This document shows positions 1 through 5,698 of a stretch of DNA of 6,054 nucleotides, piece by piece. Positions within the stretch are counted from its first letter, which is position 1, and the number at the start of each line of letters is the position of its first letter. The stretch lies in the NCBI GenBank assembly GCA_003551785.1, contig PUNP01000754.1, forward strand, positions 1 to 6,054, in the 5' to 3' direction. The notes beneath the pieces are model-generated. The model was not told the origin of the DNA. It worked only from the letters and a program-made list of their open reading frames with translations, and ran no database searches. The translations under genes and the position numbers were made by a program. This DNA is from Candidatus Brocadiaceae bacterium (GTDB taxonomy: Bacteria; Planctomycetota; Brocadiia; SM23-32).

Positions 1-343
1 TATATTTGACGGCAGTGTAAACGATAATATTCAGTGATTACGTCCAGTAGGATAAGGAGGACTTATGTTAAAACGCCCTAATTCTAACAGGAAATTCACA
101 TGTTGTCAACATTAGGATTATCCCCGTGCGACGCTCTCGTAAAGCAGAAGATATATGTCTGTTCTACCTTACCATAAAAATTTCCCCAAAGCCTTAGCGC
201 CCGAAAATACCCCCCTAAAAACGCTTCTAAGCCTCCAGCGGAAACACTCATTGTGAACTGAGACATTTTATACCGAACACAACGCCCTTTATGCTATATA
301 AATCAGGCTTTGATCGCTTCCCATGTATTTAACCGCAATCTAT
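1..343. other. Non-coding left flank
   Basis: No reading frame here has coding character. All six frames are broken by frequent stops, and the stretch is AT-rich with scattered homopolymer runs. The only element I can support is the leftward promoter at 81-109. A strong ribosome-binding-site-like AAGGAGG lies at 54-60 on the plus strand. It is followed only by a 16-codon frame (65-115), with a spacing of just 4 bases, so I do not call that frame a gene. The stretch is also the region downstream of the minus-strand hydrolase gene. I see no clear GC-rich hairpin plus T-tract that would terminate that gene. Confidence 0.6.
81..109 (-). promoter_or_regulatory. Sigma70-type promoter pointing left
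   Basis: Read on the minus strand, there is a perfect -35 box TTGACA (plus positions 104-109). A 17-base spacer follows (87-103), then TAGAAT (plus positions 81-86), which differs from the -10 consensus TATAAT at one position. Box quality and spacing are close to ideal for the housekeeping sigma factor. Transcription would start near position 74 and run left out of the window. No start codon occurs on that strand between 74 and 1, so this would be a leader of at least ~70 bases or a small RNA. Chance matches of this quality are uncommon but possible in AT-rich DNA. Confidence 0.5.
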
Positions 344-1294
344 TTACTCTGATTTGGTGACACCATTTCGTGCCGTGACACCATTTCGTGCCATTTCGTG
401 TGACACCATTTCGTGTGACCCATTTCGTGTGATTTCATGTGCTTCCAAGAAAGCGAAAATGTGATCCCACGCTTCGCCGCCGTAAGTATAGGGTTCGAGA
501 TTGTTGTGGTCGCCCGGCAGGGGAGCCAAAACAGCTTCGCCGGCAGCATTATCTTTGAGTTTTTGGGAGTGGTGAAAAGGGGTGAGTTCATCTTCACGTC
601 CGTGAAGCAGCAGCAACGGGCCGTTGTAATTCCGTACTGCTTCCAGGTTGTTAAATTTATCCCGCATGAGGAATCCAGGGTAGAAGTAGCGTCTGGCCAT
701 CGCCCGGATGCTGGTGAATGTCGAACTTAATATTAAGGCCGCCGGCGGGCGTTTGCCGGCCAGAGAACAGACCACACCGCCGCCAAGTGAGCGGCCGTGG
801 AAGAAGATTTTATCTGCATCGACCTCCTCTTGTTCGGTGATTTTGTCATAAAACCGGACAAAGTCACTAACTATAGCCTTCTCCGACGGTCTTCCGTCGC
901 TGAAACCATATCCGCGGTATTCGGGAATCAGTATATGGAATCCGGCGTCCCTGTAGGGCTTGAGCAGAGGTGCCCAGGACTCGGCGAGGTCGGCGTTGCC
1001 GTAGGCGAAAATAACGGCAGGCAGCGGCTGAGCGACATCAGTAGTCGATGCCAGAAACCACGCTTTTGTTATTCCCTGGTCGGTTTCAATCGACCATATA
1101 TCCAAATCGGGAAAACTGGCAGCGGCTTCGGGATCGTGTTGGGTGAAATGACGCGGGAAGACGATGCGTCTCTGAATTACGCAGCCCAGCAAAAGATAAG
1201 CAATGTATATTCGGGTTATATAGAGTAAGATGTTCAGCAATGAAGTTTTTCTCCGATTCAGTTTGCTTTCGCCCTGATTGTCGTCATTTGTCAT
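344..1294 (-). CDS. Membrane-anchored alpha/beta hydrolase (ABHD13/BEM46-like)
   Basis: A 316-residue serine hydrolase with one N-terminal membrane segment (about residues 19-40). This is followed by a QRRIVFP motif, as in the family, where the segment precedes a Q-x-x-(L/I)-x-F-P stretch. The catalytic domain shows the oxyanion-side AYGNA (97-101), the conserved PEYRGYGFSDG (124-134), and the nucleophile elbow GRSLGG with Ser169. Asp235 lies in HGREDELTP and His263 in GDHNN, so the triad is complete. The fold and family are clear. The substrate is not: relatives include esterases, depalmitoylases and lysophospholipases. The domain probably faces the periplasm. The start has only a weak GAGAG upstream. 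The gene stands alone and diverges from the M42 peptidase. The last ~30 residues (from about 286) are encoded by a DNA tandem repeat, are low in complexity, and lie beyond the normal end of the fold, so the native stop was probably lost or displaced. Confidence 0.9.
   Translation of the reverse strand: MTNDDNQGESKLNRRKTSLLNILLYITRIYIAYLLLGCVIQRRIVFPRHFTQHDPEAAASFPDLDIWSIETDQGITKAWFLASTTDVAQPLPAVIFAYGNADLAESWAPLLKPYRDAGFHILIPEYRGYGFSDGRPSEKAIVSDFVRFYDKITEQEEVDADKIFFHGRSLGGGVVCSLAGKRPPAALILSSTFTSIRAMARRYFYPGFLMRDKFNNLEAVRNYNGPLLLLHGREDELTPFHHSQKLKDNAAGEAVLAPLPGDHNNLEPYTYGGEAWDHIFAFLEAHEITRNGSHEMVSHEMARNGVTARNGVTKSE
358..441. repeat. Short tandem repeat array, unit TGACACCATTTCGTG
   Basis: Full 15-bp units lie at 358-372, 376-390 and 401-415. 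A 10-bp partial unit CCATTTCGTG is at 391-400, a 14-bp unit lacking one base at 416-429, and a degraded unit at 430-441. Three extra bases sit between the first two units. The unit has imperfect dyad symmetry: at 401-418, TGACAC and GTGTGA can pair in five of six positions around CATTTC. The array lies inside the 3' end of the hydrolase gene and supplies its C-terminal tail. Because unit lengths are not all multiples of three, the tail reads the repeat in more than one frame (HEMVS and ARNGVT both appear). Confidence 0.9.
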
Positions 1295-1449
1295 GGTGAT
1301 CTCTCGAATTTTGCTTCTATGTATTTGATTTTTTACTGCTAAAATACCATAATTAAAGTATAGTTACAAATCAATAGGCGCTTTTTAATTATTGGGAGCC
1401 GCGGAGAGCGCTATAGTATATAAATTGTGATTTTCTTTCTTTTTTGGCA

Positions 1450-1567
1450 AAAAGGTGCAGGCGGAATGTATGACAGGCTTCTTGCCTGTCCAGGACGCAC
1501 GCAGGGATGCGTGCTATAAGAATGACAGGCGTCCTTGTCTCACTATACAGCTTATGTTGCACCTTTT
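1450..1567. repeat. Palindromic multi-hairpin element (REP/MITE-like)
   Basis: An outer perfect 10-bp inverted repeat, AAAAGGTGCA (1450-1459) and TGCACCTTTT (1558-1567), encloses three hairpins in a row. The first is GACAGGC/GCCTGTC at 1472-1490, with a 5-base loop. The second is GCACGCA/TGCGTGC at 1497-1514, with a GGGA loop. The third is GACAGG/CTTGTC at 1524-1539, with one G-T pair and a 4-base loop. ATGACAGGC occurs as a direct repeat at 1470-1478 and 1522-1530. The layout resembles dispersed palindromic repeats or small non-autonomous elements of bacterial genomes. Membership of a repeat family cannot be shown from one copy. It is not an intrinsic terminator, because no T-tract follows any stem. 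Confidence 0.7.
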
Positions 1568-1718
1568 CGGACAAGCCCCTGGTTGCATGTTAGTTGTTTG
1601 TAAAAAGACAGTTAAGTTTTTTTAATCTAGCAGTTTTTCCTCTTTTCATGTCGCCTGTCATTTGTCTGACTCGTTGGCCGTTCATTCGCAACCAGCAACG
1701 ACTTTTCCGGCTTGTCCG
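1568..1718. repeat. Imperfect inverted repeat, two matching blocks
   Basis: CGGACAAGCC (1568-1577) is the exact reverse complement of 1709-1718, and CTGGTTGC (1579-1586) is the exact reverse complement of 1688-1695. The two blocks are nested in the correct order. The left arm has one base between its blocks, while the right arm has 13 bases, so the right arm carries an insertion or the left a deletion. The left arm abuts the outer arm of the 1450-1567 element directly. A further inverted copy of ATGACAGGC lies at 1653-1661, inside the loop. Together these suggest several related repeat copies or an element with decayed ends. Confidence 0.55.
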
Positions 1719-1748
1719 GGTTATGTGCGTATAGTTTTATTACAAGAT

Positions 1749-1752
1749 GGAG
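1749..1752 (+). promoter_or_regulatory. Ribosome binding site deciding the M42 start
   Basis: GGAG here lies 9 bases before the ATG at 1762, a normal spacing. The in-frame ATG at 1747 overlaps this site and has no ribosome binding site of its own (TTATTACAAG precedes it). I therefore place the start at 1762 rather than five codons earlier. Confidence 0.65.
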
Positions 1753-1761
1753 ATTAAACGA

Positions 1762-2835
1762 ATGAAACAAGAATCACTGGACGTTTTAAGAGAACTGAGC
1801 TGTATGCAGGGTATTTCGGGTTTCGAGCATGAAGTCAAAGATTATATGAGAAATCAGCTTGACGGGTTTGGCGACTTTCAAAGTGATAATCTCGGCAGTT
1901 TGATCTGCACAAAAAAGGGAACATCCGATTCGCCAAAGATCATGATACCCGCTCATATGGATGAAATTGGATTTGTTATCAAGGATATAGACAAAACCGG
2001 CTGTCTGCGTTTTGCACCTATTGGCGGCTGGCTCGATCAGGTGCTGCTGGGCCACCAGGTAACCGTCCAGACCCGCCATGGCGATTTGCCGGGGGTGATT
2101 GGCTGTCAACCTCCGCACCTTATGGATAAGGAAAAAAGGAATAAGGTGATAAAACGAAAACAGATGTTTATCGATATCGGCGCAAAAGACAAAGAGGAAG
2201 CGCAAGAAATGGGCGTCAGGATCGGAGACCCGGTGGTTCCCAAACAGAATGTCACTCACCTGGAAAACGATAAATATCTTTTAGGTAAAGCCTGGGATAA
2301 CAGAGTCGGCTGCGCTTTACTGATCGAATTGATGAAAGAACTCAACGGCATCCGCCACCCCAACACCGTCCACGGCGTCGGTACAGTCCAGGAAGAAGTC
2401 GGCACCCGGGGTGCCGAAACAAGCGCAGATGTCGTCAATCCCGATTTCTGCATAGCTCTGGATGTAGGTTTAGCTACCGATATCCCGGGGGTTGAAAATG
2501 AGGTGGAAGTTAAATTAGGCGGTGGCCCGGTGCTGTATATGGTCGATGGGGGCACGATCTCGCATCTTAAATTCAGGGACTATGTACTCGACCTCGCTGA
2601 AGAGCTTGATATACCGCATCAGATAAGTATGATAGAGGGCGGAGCTACCGACGCACGTTCTATACAGCTCCATTCAAAGGGCGTTGCCTGTGTTGTGCTC
2701 GGTATTCCTGCACGATATATTCATAGCCATGCAGGCGTTATCCATTCGGACGACTATGATGCTATGCTCCAGCTTTTGGTTGAGATTATCCAGGGGCTGA
2801 ATCAAGAACTAAGTGACGTTATTTTGGAGAGATAA
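1762..2835 (+). CDS. M42 family metallo-aminopeptidase
   Basis: A 357-residue cytoplasmic dinuclear-metal aminopeptidase of family M42 (glutamyl aminopeptidase/TET/FrvX type). Members form large tetrahedral complexes that trim peptides released by proteases. Residues, counted from the ATG at 1762, are as follows. His65 and Asp67 lie in AHMDEIGF, and the bridging Asp179 lies in KAWDNRVG. Catalytic Glu211 and metal-binding Glu212 lie in TVQEEVGTRGA, Asp234 in ALDVG, and the last metal ligand His321 in RYIHSHAG. Spacing between these residues matches the well-studied archaeal TET peptidases. The GGATDA motif (293-298) is also typical. Length is normal, and no residue of the active site is missing. 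Which residue type it prefers cannot be read from the sequence. Some relatives have been called endoglucanase M, an old misnaming. The next gene begins 60 bp downstream on the same strand, so cotranscription is possible but function gives no obvious link. Confidence 0.95.
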   Translation: MKQESLDVLRELSCMQGISGFEHEVKDYMRNQLDGFGDFQSDNLGSLICTKKGTSDSPKIMIPAHMDEIGFVIKDIDKTGCLRFAPIGGWLDQVLLGHQVTVQTRHGDLPGVIGCQPPHLMDKEKRNKVIKRKQMFIDIGAKDKEEAQEMGVRIGDPVVPKQNVTHLENDKYLLGKAWDNRVGCALLIELMKELNGIRHPNTVHGVGTVQEEVGTRGAETSADVVNPDFCIALDVGLATDIPGVENEVEVKLGGGPVLYMVDGGTISHLKFRDYVLDLAEELDIPHQISMIEGGATDARSIQLHSKGVACVVLGIPARYIHSHAGVIHSDDYDAMLQLLVEIIQGLNQELSDVILER

Positions 2836-2895
2836 TCCATATATAATCCCTAAATCAGCGTATTTTAATTATGTGTTTTTATTGGAGATTATCAC

Positions 2896-3498
2896 ATGTT
2901 TTTTAATTCGGTTATTTGCGGAAGACGCGGGGTAATGTTTGCCTTGGGGACAGCGGTGATGATTTTATTTTCAGCCGCTTGCTCAAATGATGATATTGAA
3001 AATCACACAGCGGAGGCTGATGCTGAAATTCGGCAGCAGGATGTCAATGGGGGTGAAGAACAACGTGTCAGCCTTGAATTTGTCGATTCCAGGCGCTATA
3101 AGGAGGTCCTTGAGCAGTTCAGGGGGGATGTGGTAGTCGTGGATTTTTGGGCGACATGGTGTCCGCCATGTGTTAAAAGTTTCCCGAATTTCATCGAACT
3201 ACATCAGGAATACAAAGAAAAGGGAGTTACGGCAATTAGCGTCAGTGCTGATTTTCCAGGGGAAGAAGATGCCGTGTTAGATTTTCTCAAAGAACACAAT
3301 GCTGAATTCACAAATTTGAAAATTCAAGTCGATGATCCTGATGAATTCATATCATCGGTGGGCAACCGCTGGAGCGGCGACTTGCCTGCCGTCTTTGTCT
3401 ATAATCAGGAAGGGGAACTTCTCGAAGAATTTATAGGTTCCGGAGGAGTCTCCCGAGCCAAAAATACCGTTGAGGAGCTATTGAGTGATGATGAATAA
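2896..3498 (+). CDS. TlpA-like thioredoxin, probable lipoprotein
   Basis: A 200-residue extracytoplasmic thiol-disulfide oxidoreductase. Residues 1-28 form an export signal with a hydrophobic core (about 13-25), ending in SAAC with Cys29. This is a loose lipobox, so lipid anchoring is likely rather than certain. An acidic linker (30-60) precedes a thioredoxin domain. VVVVDFWATWCPPC gives the active-site pair Cys89/Cys92, and the cis-proline is Pro164 in DLPAVFVY. Such TlpA/ResA/CcmG relatives act as reductants outside the cytoplasm and are kept reduced by DsbD or CcdA. The start has GGAG 8 bases upstream (2884-2887). A perfect TATAAT lies at 2842-2847 but has no good -35 box. The stop codon overlaps the start of dsbD, so the two are almost certainly one transcript. 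The true substrate (cytochrome c, a peroxidase or damaged thiols) is not shown. Confidence 0.9.
   Translation: MFFNSVICGRRGVMFALGTAVMILFSAACSNDDIENHTAEADAEIRQQDVNGGEEQRVSLEFVDSRRYKEVLEQFRGDVVVVDFWATWCPPCVKSFPNFIELHQEYKEKGVTAISVSADFPGEEDAVLDFLKEHNAEFTNLKIQVDDPDEFISSVGNRWSGDLPAVFVYNQEGELLEEFIGSGGVSRAKNTVEELLSDDE
3472..3477 (+). promoter_or_regulatory. Ribosome binding site of dsbD inside the tlpA-like gene
   Basis: GAGGAG sits within the last codons of the upstream gene. Three adjacent in-frame starts follow: GTG at 3485 (7 bases away), ATG at 3488 (10) and ATG at 3491 (13). ATG 3488 is the best compromise of codon and spacing, with GTG 3485 almost as good. Either way the two genes overlap by 11-14 bases, which favours coupled translation. 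Confidence 0.6.
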
Positions 3499-5374
3499 TT
3501 TTTACCACAAAACAATTAAAAAAAATCGCCTATCTCCGTTTGTTGTATGCATGATTGTCGCAGCATCGCTGTTTGTCAGGGTTAATTCAACCCTGATTTC
3601 AAACGTTATAGCCGCGGAAGAAGATGCTGACGTTTCTGTGACCGTCGAAATGGAGCATGATGCAGTTAAAGCGGGGGGGATGCTTAACTTGCACCTTTCA
3701 CTGGATATACCGGAAGGATGGTACCTGTATGAACATATGATGTCCGCCGAAGTCTCGGAAGCACCGGAAGATATCATTACTCAGGACAGAGTTTCGGTCA
3801 ATTGGCCGGAGCCACGACTTAGATACGATCCGCATCTTGATGATGAAATCGAGATATATGAAGGTTTTTTGGATGGCGATATGCAGGTGCCTATAGCTGC
3901 TTCTGCTGAGCCGGGGGAATATAACATTACTGTGACTGTGGGTTACCAGGCTTGTACAGAGGAGATATGCTATATCCCATCACGAGTTCAGAGGGATATA
4001 ACTTTCGAGATCAAGGAGGGCGAAATTGAGGCCGCTCCCGGTGTCGAAACGGAAATAGAACAGCCGGATGAGCCTGAACCGGGGACGACTGTTTGGGAAG
4101 GCGAAAACGGAGGTTTGGAGGAGCGGTTGGGAGAAGAAGCGGGTATCGGGTTAATATTGTTGATTTCATATTTAGCCGGACTCGCCTTAACGCTTACGCC
4201 ATGTGTCTATCCCATGATACCGGTGACAATCGCGGTCATCGGGGCTTCTAAAGCCGAAACCAAAACCGTTGCTTTCATGAGGTCACTGATTTACGTTTTA
4301 GGCATAGGTTTGACCTATGCAGCGGTAGGTACGCTGGCGGCCGCCTCAGGAGCGGCATTCGGCGTGCAGCTTCAGCACCCTCTGGTTTATGTCACGCTTG
4401 CCGTTCTGTTCACACTCTTCGCGCTGTCGATGTTCGGGTTGTTTGAGATTAACATTCCCGCCAGCTGGCAGTCGAAAATTCAGGCCGGGCTGCGGGGGAA
4501 AGCCGGATTGTTAGGGCTTCTGCTGACCGGTATGCTTTCAGGAGTTGTTGTGACCTCCTGCGGCGCGCCCATCGTTTTTGCTGCACTCAGCTTCATTGTG
4601 GCGACCGGCGATTTGTTGCAGGGTTTTGTCATTTTTTCCGCTATCGCCTGGGGAATGGGCACGCCGCTGGTATTGGCCGGCACCTTCAGCGGTGCGCTGC
4701 AGCATCTCCCTGAATCCGGAGGTTGGCAGCAATTAGTGAAGAATATCATGGGCGCGGCTTTAGTGGGGGCATCACTCTATTTCATTTACCTGAGCGCTTT
4801 GCTTTCACCAGAGCATTTCTCTTTATTGATCAGCGCTGTGCTGATAGTTGCCGCCGTCTACATAGGGGCATTTGATCGGATTTCACCCGAAGTTGGCGGC
4901 TGGCTGCGTGCGCGTAAATCGGCTGGAATCCTGCTGATTATGGGCGCCGTGTATTTAGTGCTGCCGCATATCGGGCTTCAGCCGGGGCGAGAAGCTGAAT
5001 CACCGGCTATTGATTGGCAAACATCGATAGAAGCTTCATACGAGAGGGCCGAGCAAGAAAATAAACCCATTATATTTTACTTCTCCACCGACCAGTGTCC
5101 GGCGTGCAGACGATTGGAAAGACGCACATTCCCCGACAGTCGAGTTGTCGGTGAGTCGGGTAATTTTATTCCTGTTAAGTATCATGCATCTCCTCTGCAC
5201 GGTGAAGGTTCCGAGCAAGTTATGGATGTGCTCGACGAATTCGGGATAAAGGGTTTCCCCACTATTTTATTGGCTGACCCGCAAGGGAACACTCGCAGCA
5301 GAATAGAAGGTGTATTTATAGGTCCCGAGGAATTGGCGGAGCGAATGCGTGATTTCAGGCAGGCAATACGATGA
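3488..5374 (+). CDS. dsbD: Thiol:disulfide interchange protein DsbD
   Basis: A complete three-domain DsbD of 628 residues, somewhat longer than E. coli DsbD (565). It moves electrons from cytoplasmic thioredoxin through the inner membrane to periplasmic thiol proteins. A signal peptide covers about residues 1-43. The N-terminal alpha domain (about 48-178) ends with its redox pair Cys156/Cys161 in YQACTEEICYIP. An acidic, proline-containing linker (178-215) follows. The beta domain (about 219-497) has eight hydrophobic segments, with Cys239 in LTPCVYPMIP and Cys358 in VVTSCGAP. The C-terminal gamma domain is thioredoxin-like, with DQCPAC (Cys537/Cys540) and the cis-proline at Pro591 in KGFPTILL. 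All six functional cysteines are therefore present. CPAC replaces the CVAC of E. coli. It overlaps the TlpA-like gene, its probable redox partner. A run of seven G lies at 3673-3679 in the alpha domain. I see no convincing terminator after the stop. Confidence 0.95.
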   Translation: MMNNFYHKTIKKNRLSPFVVCMIVAASLFVRVNSTLISNVIAAEEDADVSVTVEMEHDAVKAGGMLNLHLSLDIPEGWYLYEHMMSAEVSEAPEDIITQDRVSVNWPEPRLRYDPHLDDEIEIYEGFLDGDMQVPIAASAEPGEYNITVTVGYQACTEEICYIPSRVQRDITFEIKEGEIEAAPGVETEIEQPDEPEPGTTVWEGENGGLEERLGEEAGIGLILLISYLAGLALTLTPCVYPMIPVTIAVIGASKAETKTVAFMRSLIYVLGIGLTYAAVGTLAAASGAAFGVQLQHPLVYVTLAVLFTLFALSMFGLFEINIPASWQSKIQAGLRGKAGLLGLLLTGMLSGVVVTSCGAPIVFAALSFIVATGDLLQGFVIFSAIAWGMGTPLVLAGTFSGALQHLPESGGWQQLVKNIMGAALVGASLYFIYLSALLSPEHFSLLISAVLIVAAVYIGAFDRISPEVGGWLRARKSAGILLIMGAVYLVLPHIGLQPGREAESPAIDWQTSIEASYERAEQENKPIIFYFSTDQCPACRRLERRTFPDSRVVGESGNFIPVKYHASPLHGEGSEQVMDVLDEFGIKGFPTILLADPQGNTRSRIEGVFIGPEELAERMRDFRQAIR

Positions 5375-5465
5375 ATGCAGTTTTTGCAACAGATTAGACT
5401 CATTCGTTACAAACCATAATGTACATGACCGGGAAATTAATGTTTGATTAGAAGCTTGATATTAA

Positions 5466-5675
5466 ATCCCTGGTAAAACACTTAGCATCATCGCCGGCAC
5501 AGGGCACGGTGGTGACGTTACGGGATTCACGGATGTCTTGAGAAAATGGCTAATAATATCTGTAAATTTGACGTAGAACCAAAGAAGTGAATTTCCGCCA
5601 ATTCTCATTGATATGCGGAGCATCACTAACGCCTTAGTGCGAGGTGGTAATGTTCTGCGGGTCAAAAAATATTAA
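5466..5675 (+). pseudogene. Possible gene remnant, one in-frame stop
   Basis: The plus-strand frame from 5466 to the TAA at 5673-5675 is open for 69 codons except for a single TAG at 5574-5576. The first half reads with plausible protein texture (for example KTLSIIAGTGHGGDVTGF), as does the second (FPPILIDMRSITNALVRGG). There is no start codon with a ribosome binding site, and a TAA stop precedes the frame directly at 5463-5465. I recognise no family with confidence. It may be a decayed gene fragment or simply a chance frame, and an equally long frame is open on the other strand. Confidence 0.2.
5624..5639. repeat. Small perfect hairpin upstream of secreted-protein gene
   Basis: CACTAA (5624-5629) and TTAGTG (5634-5639) pair perfectly around a 4-base loop, CGCC. 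It lies 59 bases before the TTG start of the next gene. No T-tract follows, so it is not an intrinsic terminator. It could be an operator-like dyad or part of a leader, or chance. Confidence 0.3.
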
Positions 5676-5686
5676 CTATCTGATTT

Positions 5687-5690
5687 GAGG
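5687..5690 (+). promoter_or_regulatory. Ribosome binding site supporting a TTG start
   Basis: GAGG lies 8 bases before TTG at 5699. An in-frame TGA at 5681-5683 rules out any start much further upstream. The later in-frame candidates (GTG at codon 8, TTG at codon 11, ATG at codon 12) would cut into the signal peptide and have no ribosome binding site. Confidence 0.65.
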
Positions 5691-5698
5691 ATATACTA

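Larger units (their letters stand above)
1295..1761. other. Divergent intergenic region rich in inverted repeats
   Basis: This gap separates the start of the minus-strand hydrolase from the start of the plus-strand M42 peptidase, so it must hold promoters for both. For the hydrolase, only weak boxes are visible on the minus strand (TTGATT and TATGGT, 17 bases apart). For the peptidase there is a TATAGT at 1730-1735 without a recognisable -35 box. The middle is filled by the hairpin cluster at 1450-1567 and the inverted repeat spanning 1568-1718. A minus-strand open frame across 1389-1574 merely translates the hairpin repeat and is not a credible protein. Confidence 0.6.
5375..5698. other. Intergenic region with possible decayed frame
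   Basis: This 324-base gap between dsbD and the secreted-protein gene has no gene I can support. It contains a plus-strand frame interrupted by one stop (5466-5675), a perfect 6-bp hairpin (5624-5639) and the ribosome binding site of the next gene. A minus-strand frame (5462-5665, TTG start) is open for 67 codons, but has no ribosome binding site and a composition typical of a chance frame. No good promoter pair or intrinsic terminator was found by eye. Confidence 0.5.

Noticed and set aside
65..115. Sixteen-codon frame (MLKRPNSNRKFTCCQH) after AAGGAGG at 54-60
   Set aside because: The ribosome-binding-site match is excellent but the spacing is only 4 bases, the peptide is tiny, and the frame overlaps the opposite-strand promoter. 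Not enough to call a gene.
358..441. CRISPR-like array
   Set aside because: Units are only 10-15 bp and directly adjacent, with no spacers of regular size and no cas genes; it is a simple tandem repeat.
437..730. Plus-strand open frame of 97 codons
   Set aside because: It lies antisense to the well-supported hydrolase, has no ribosome binding site and no recognisable protein features.
797..1228. Plus-strand open frame of 143 codons
   Set aside because: It is the mirror of the hydrolase catalytic region; the minus strand carries the full catalytic triad and family motifs.
1472..1514. Intrinsic terminators (two strong stems)
   Set aside because: Neither stem is followed by a run of T on either strand, and both lie between divergent gene starts where no terminator is expected.
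1389..1574. Minus-strand 61-codon frame
   Set aside because: Most of it translates the hairpin repeats, with no ribosome binding site. Such frames are a common false product of palindromic repeats.
1786..2555. Two minus-strand frames inside the M42 gene (1786-2259 and 2256-2555)
   Set aside because: They are shadows of the M42 peptidase, whose plus-strand frame has every active-site residue.
4480..4749. Minus-strand frames inside dsbD
   Set aside because: They are antisense to the conserved membrane domain and have no start signals.
5462..5665. Minus-strand 67-codon frame with TTG start
   Set aside because: No ribosome binding site and no recognisable motif; a frame of this length is expected by chance. 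The plus-strand remnant is at best equally weak.
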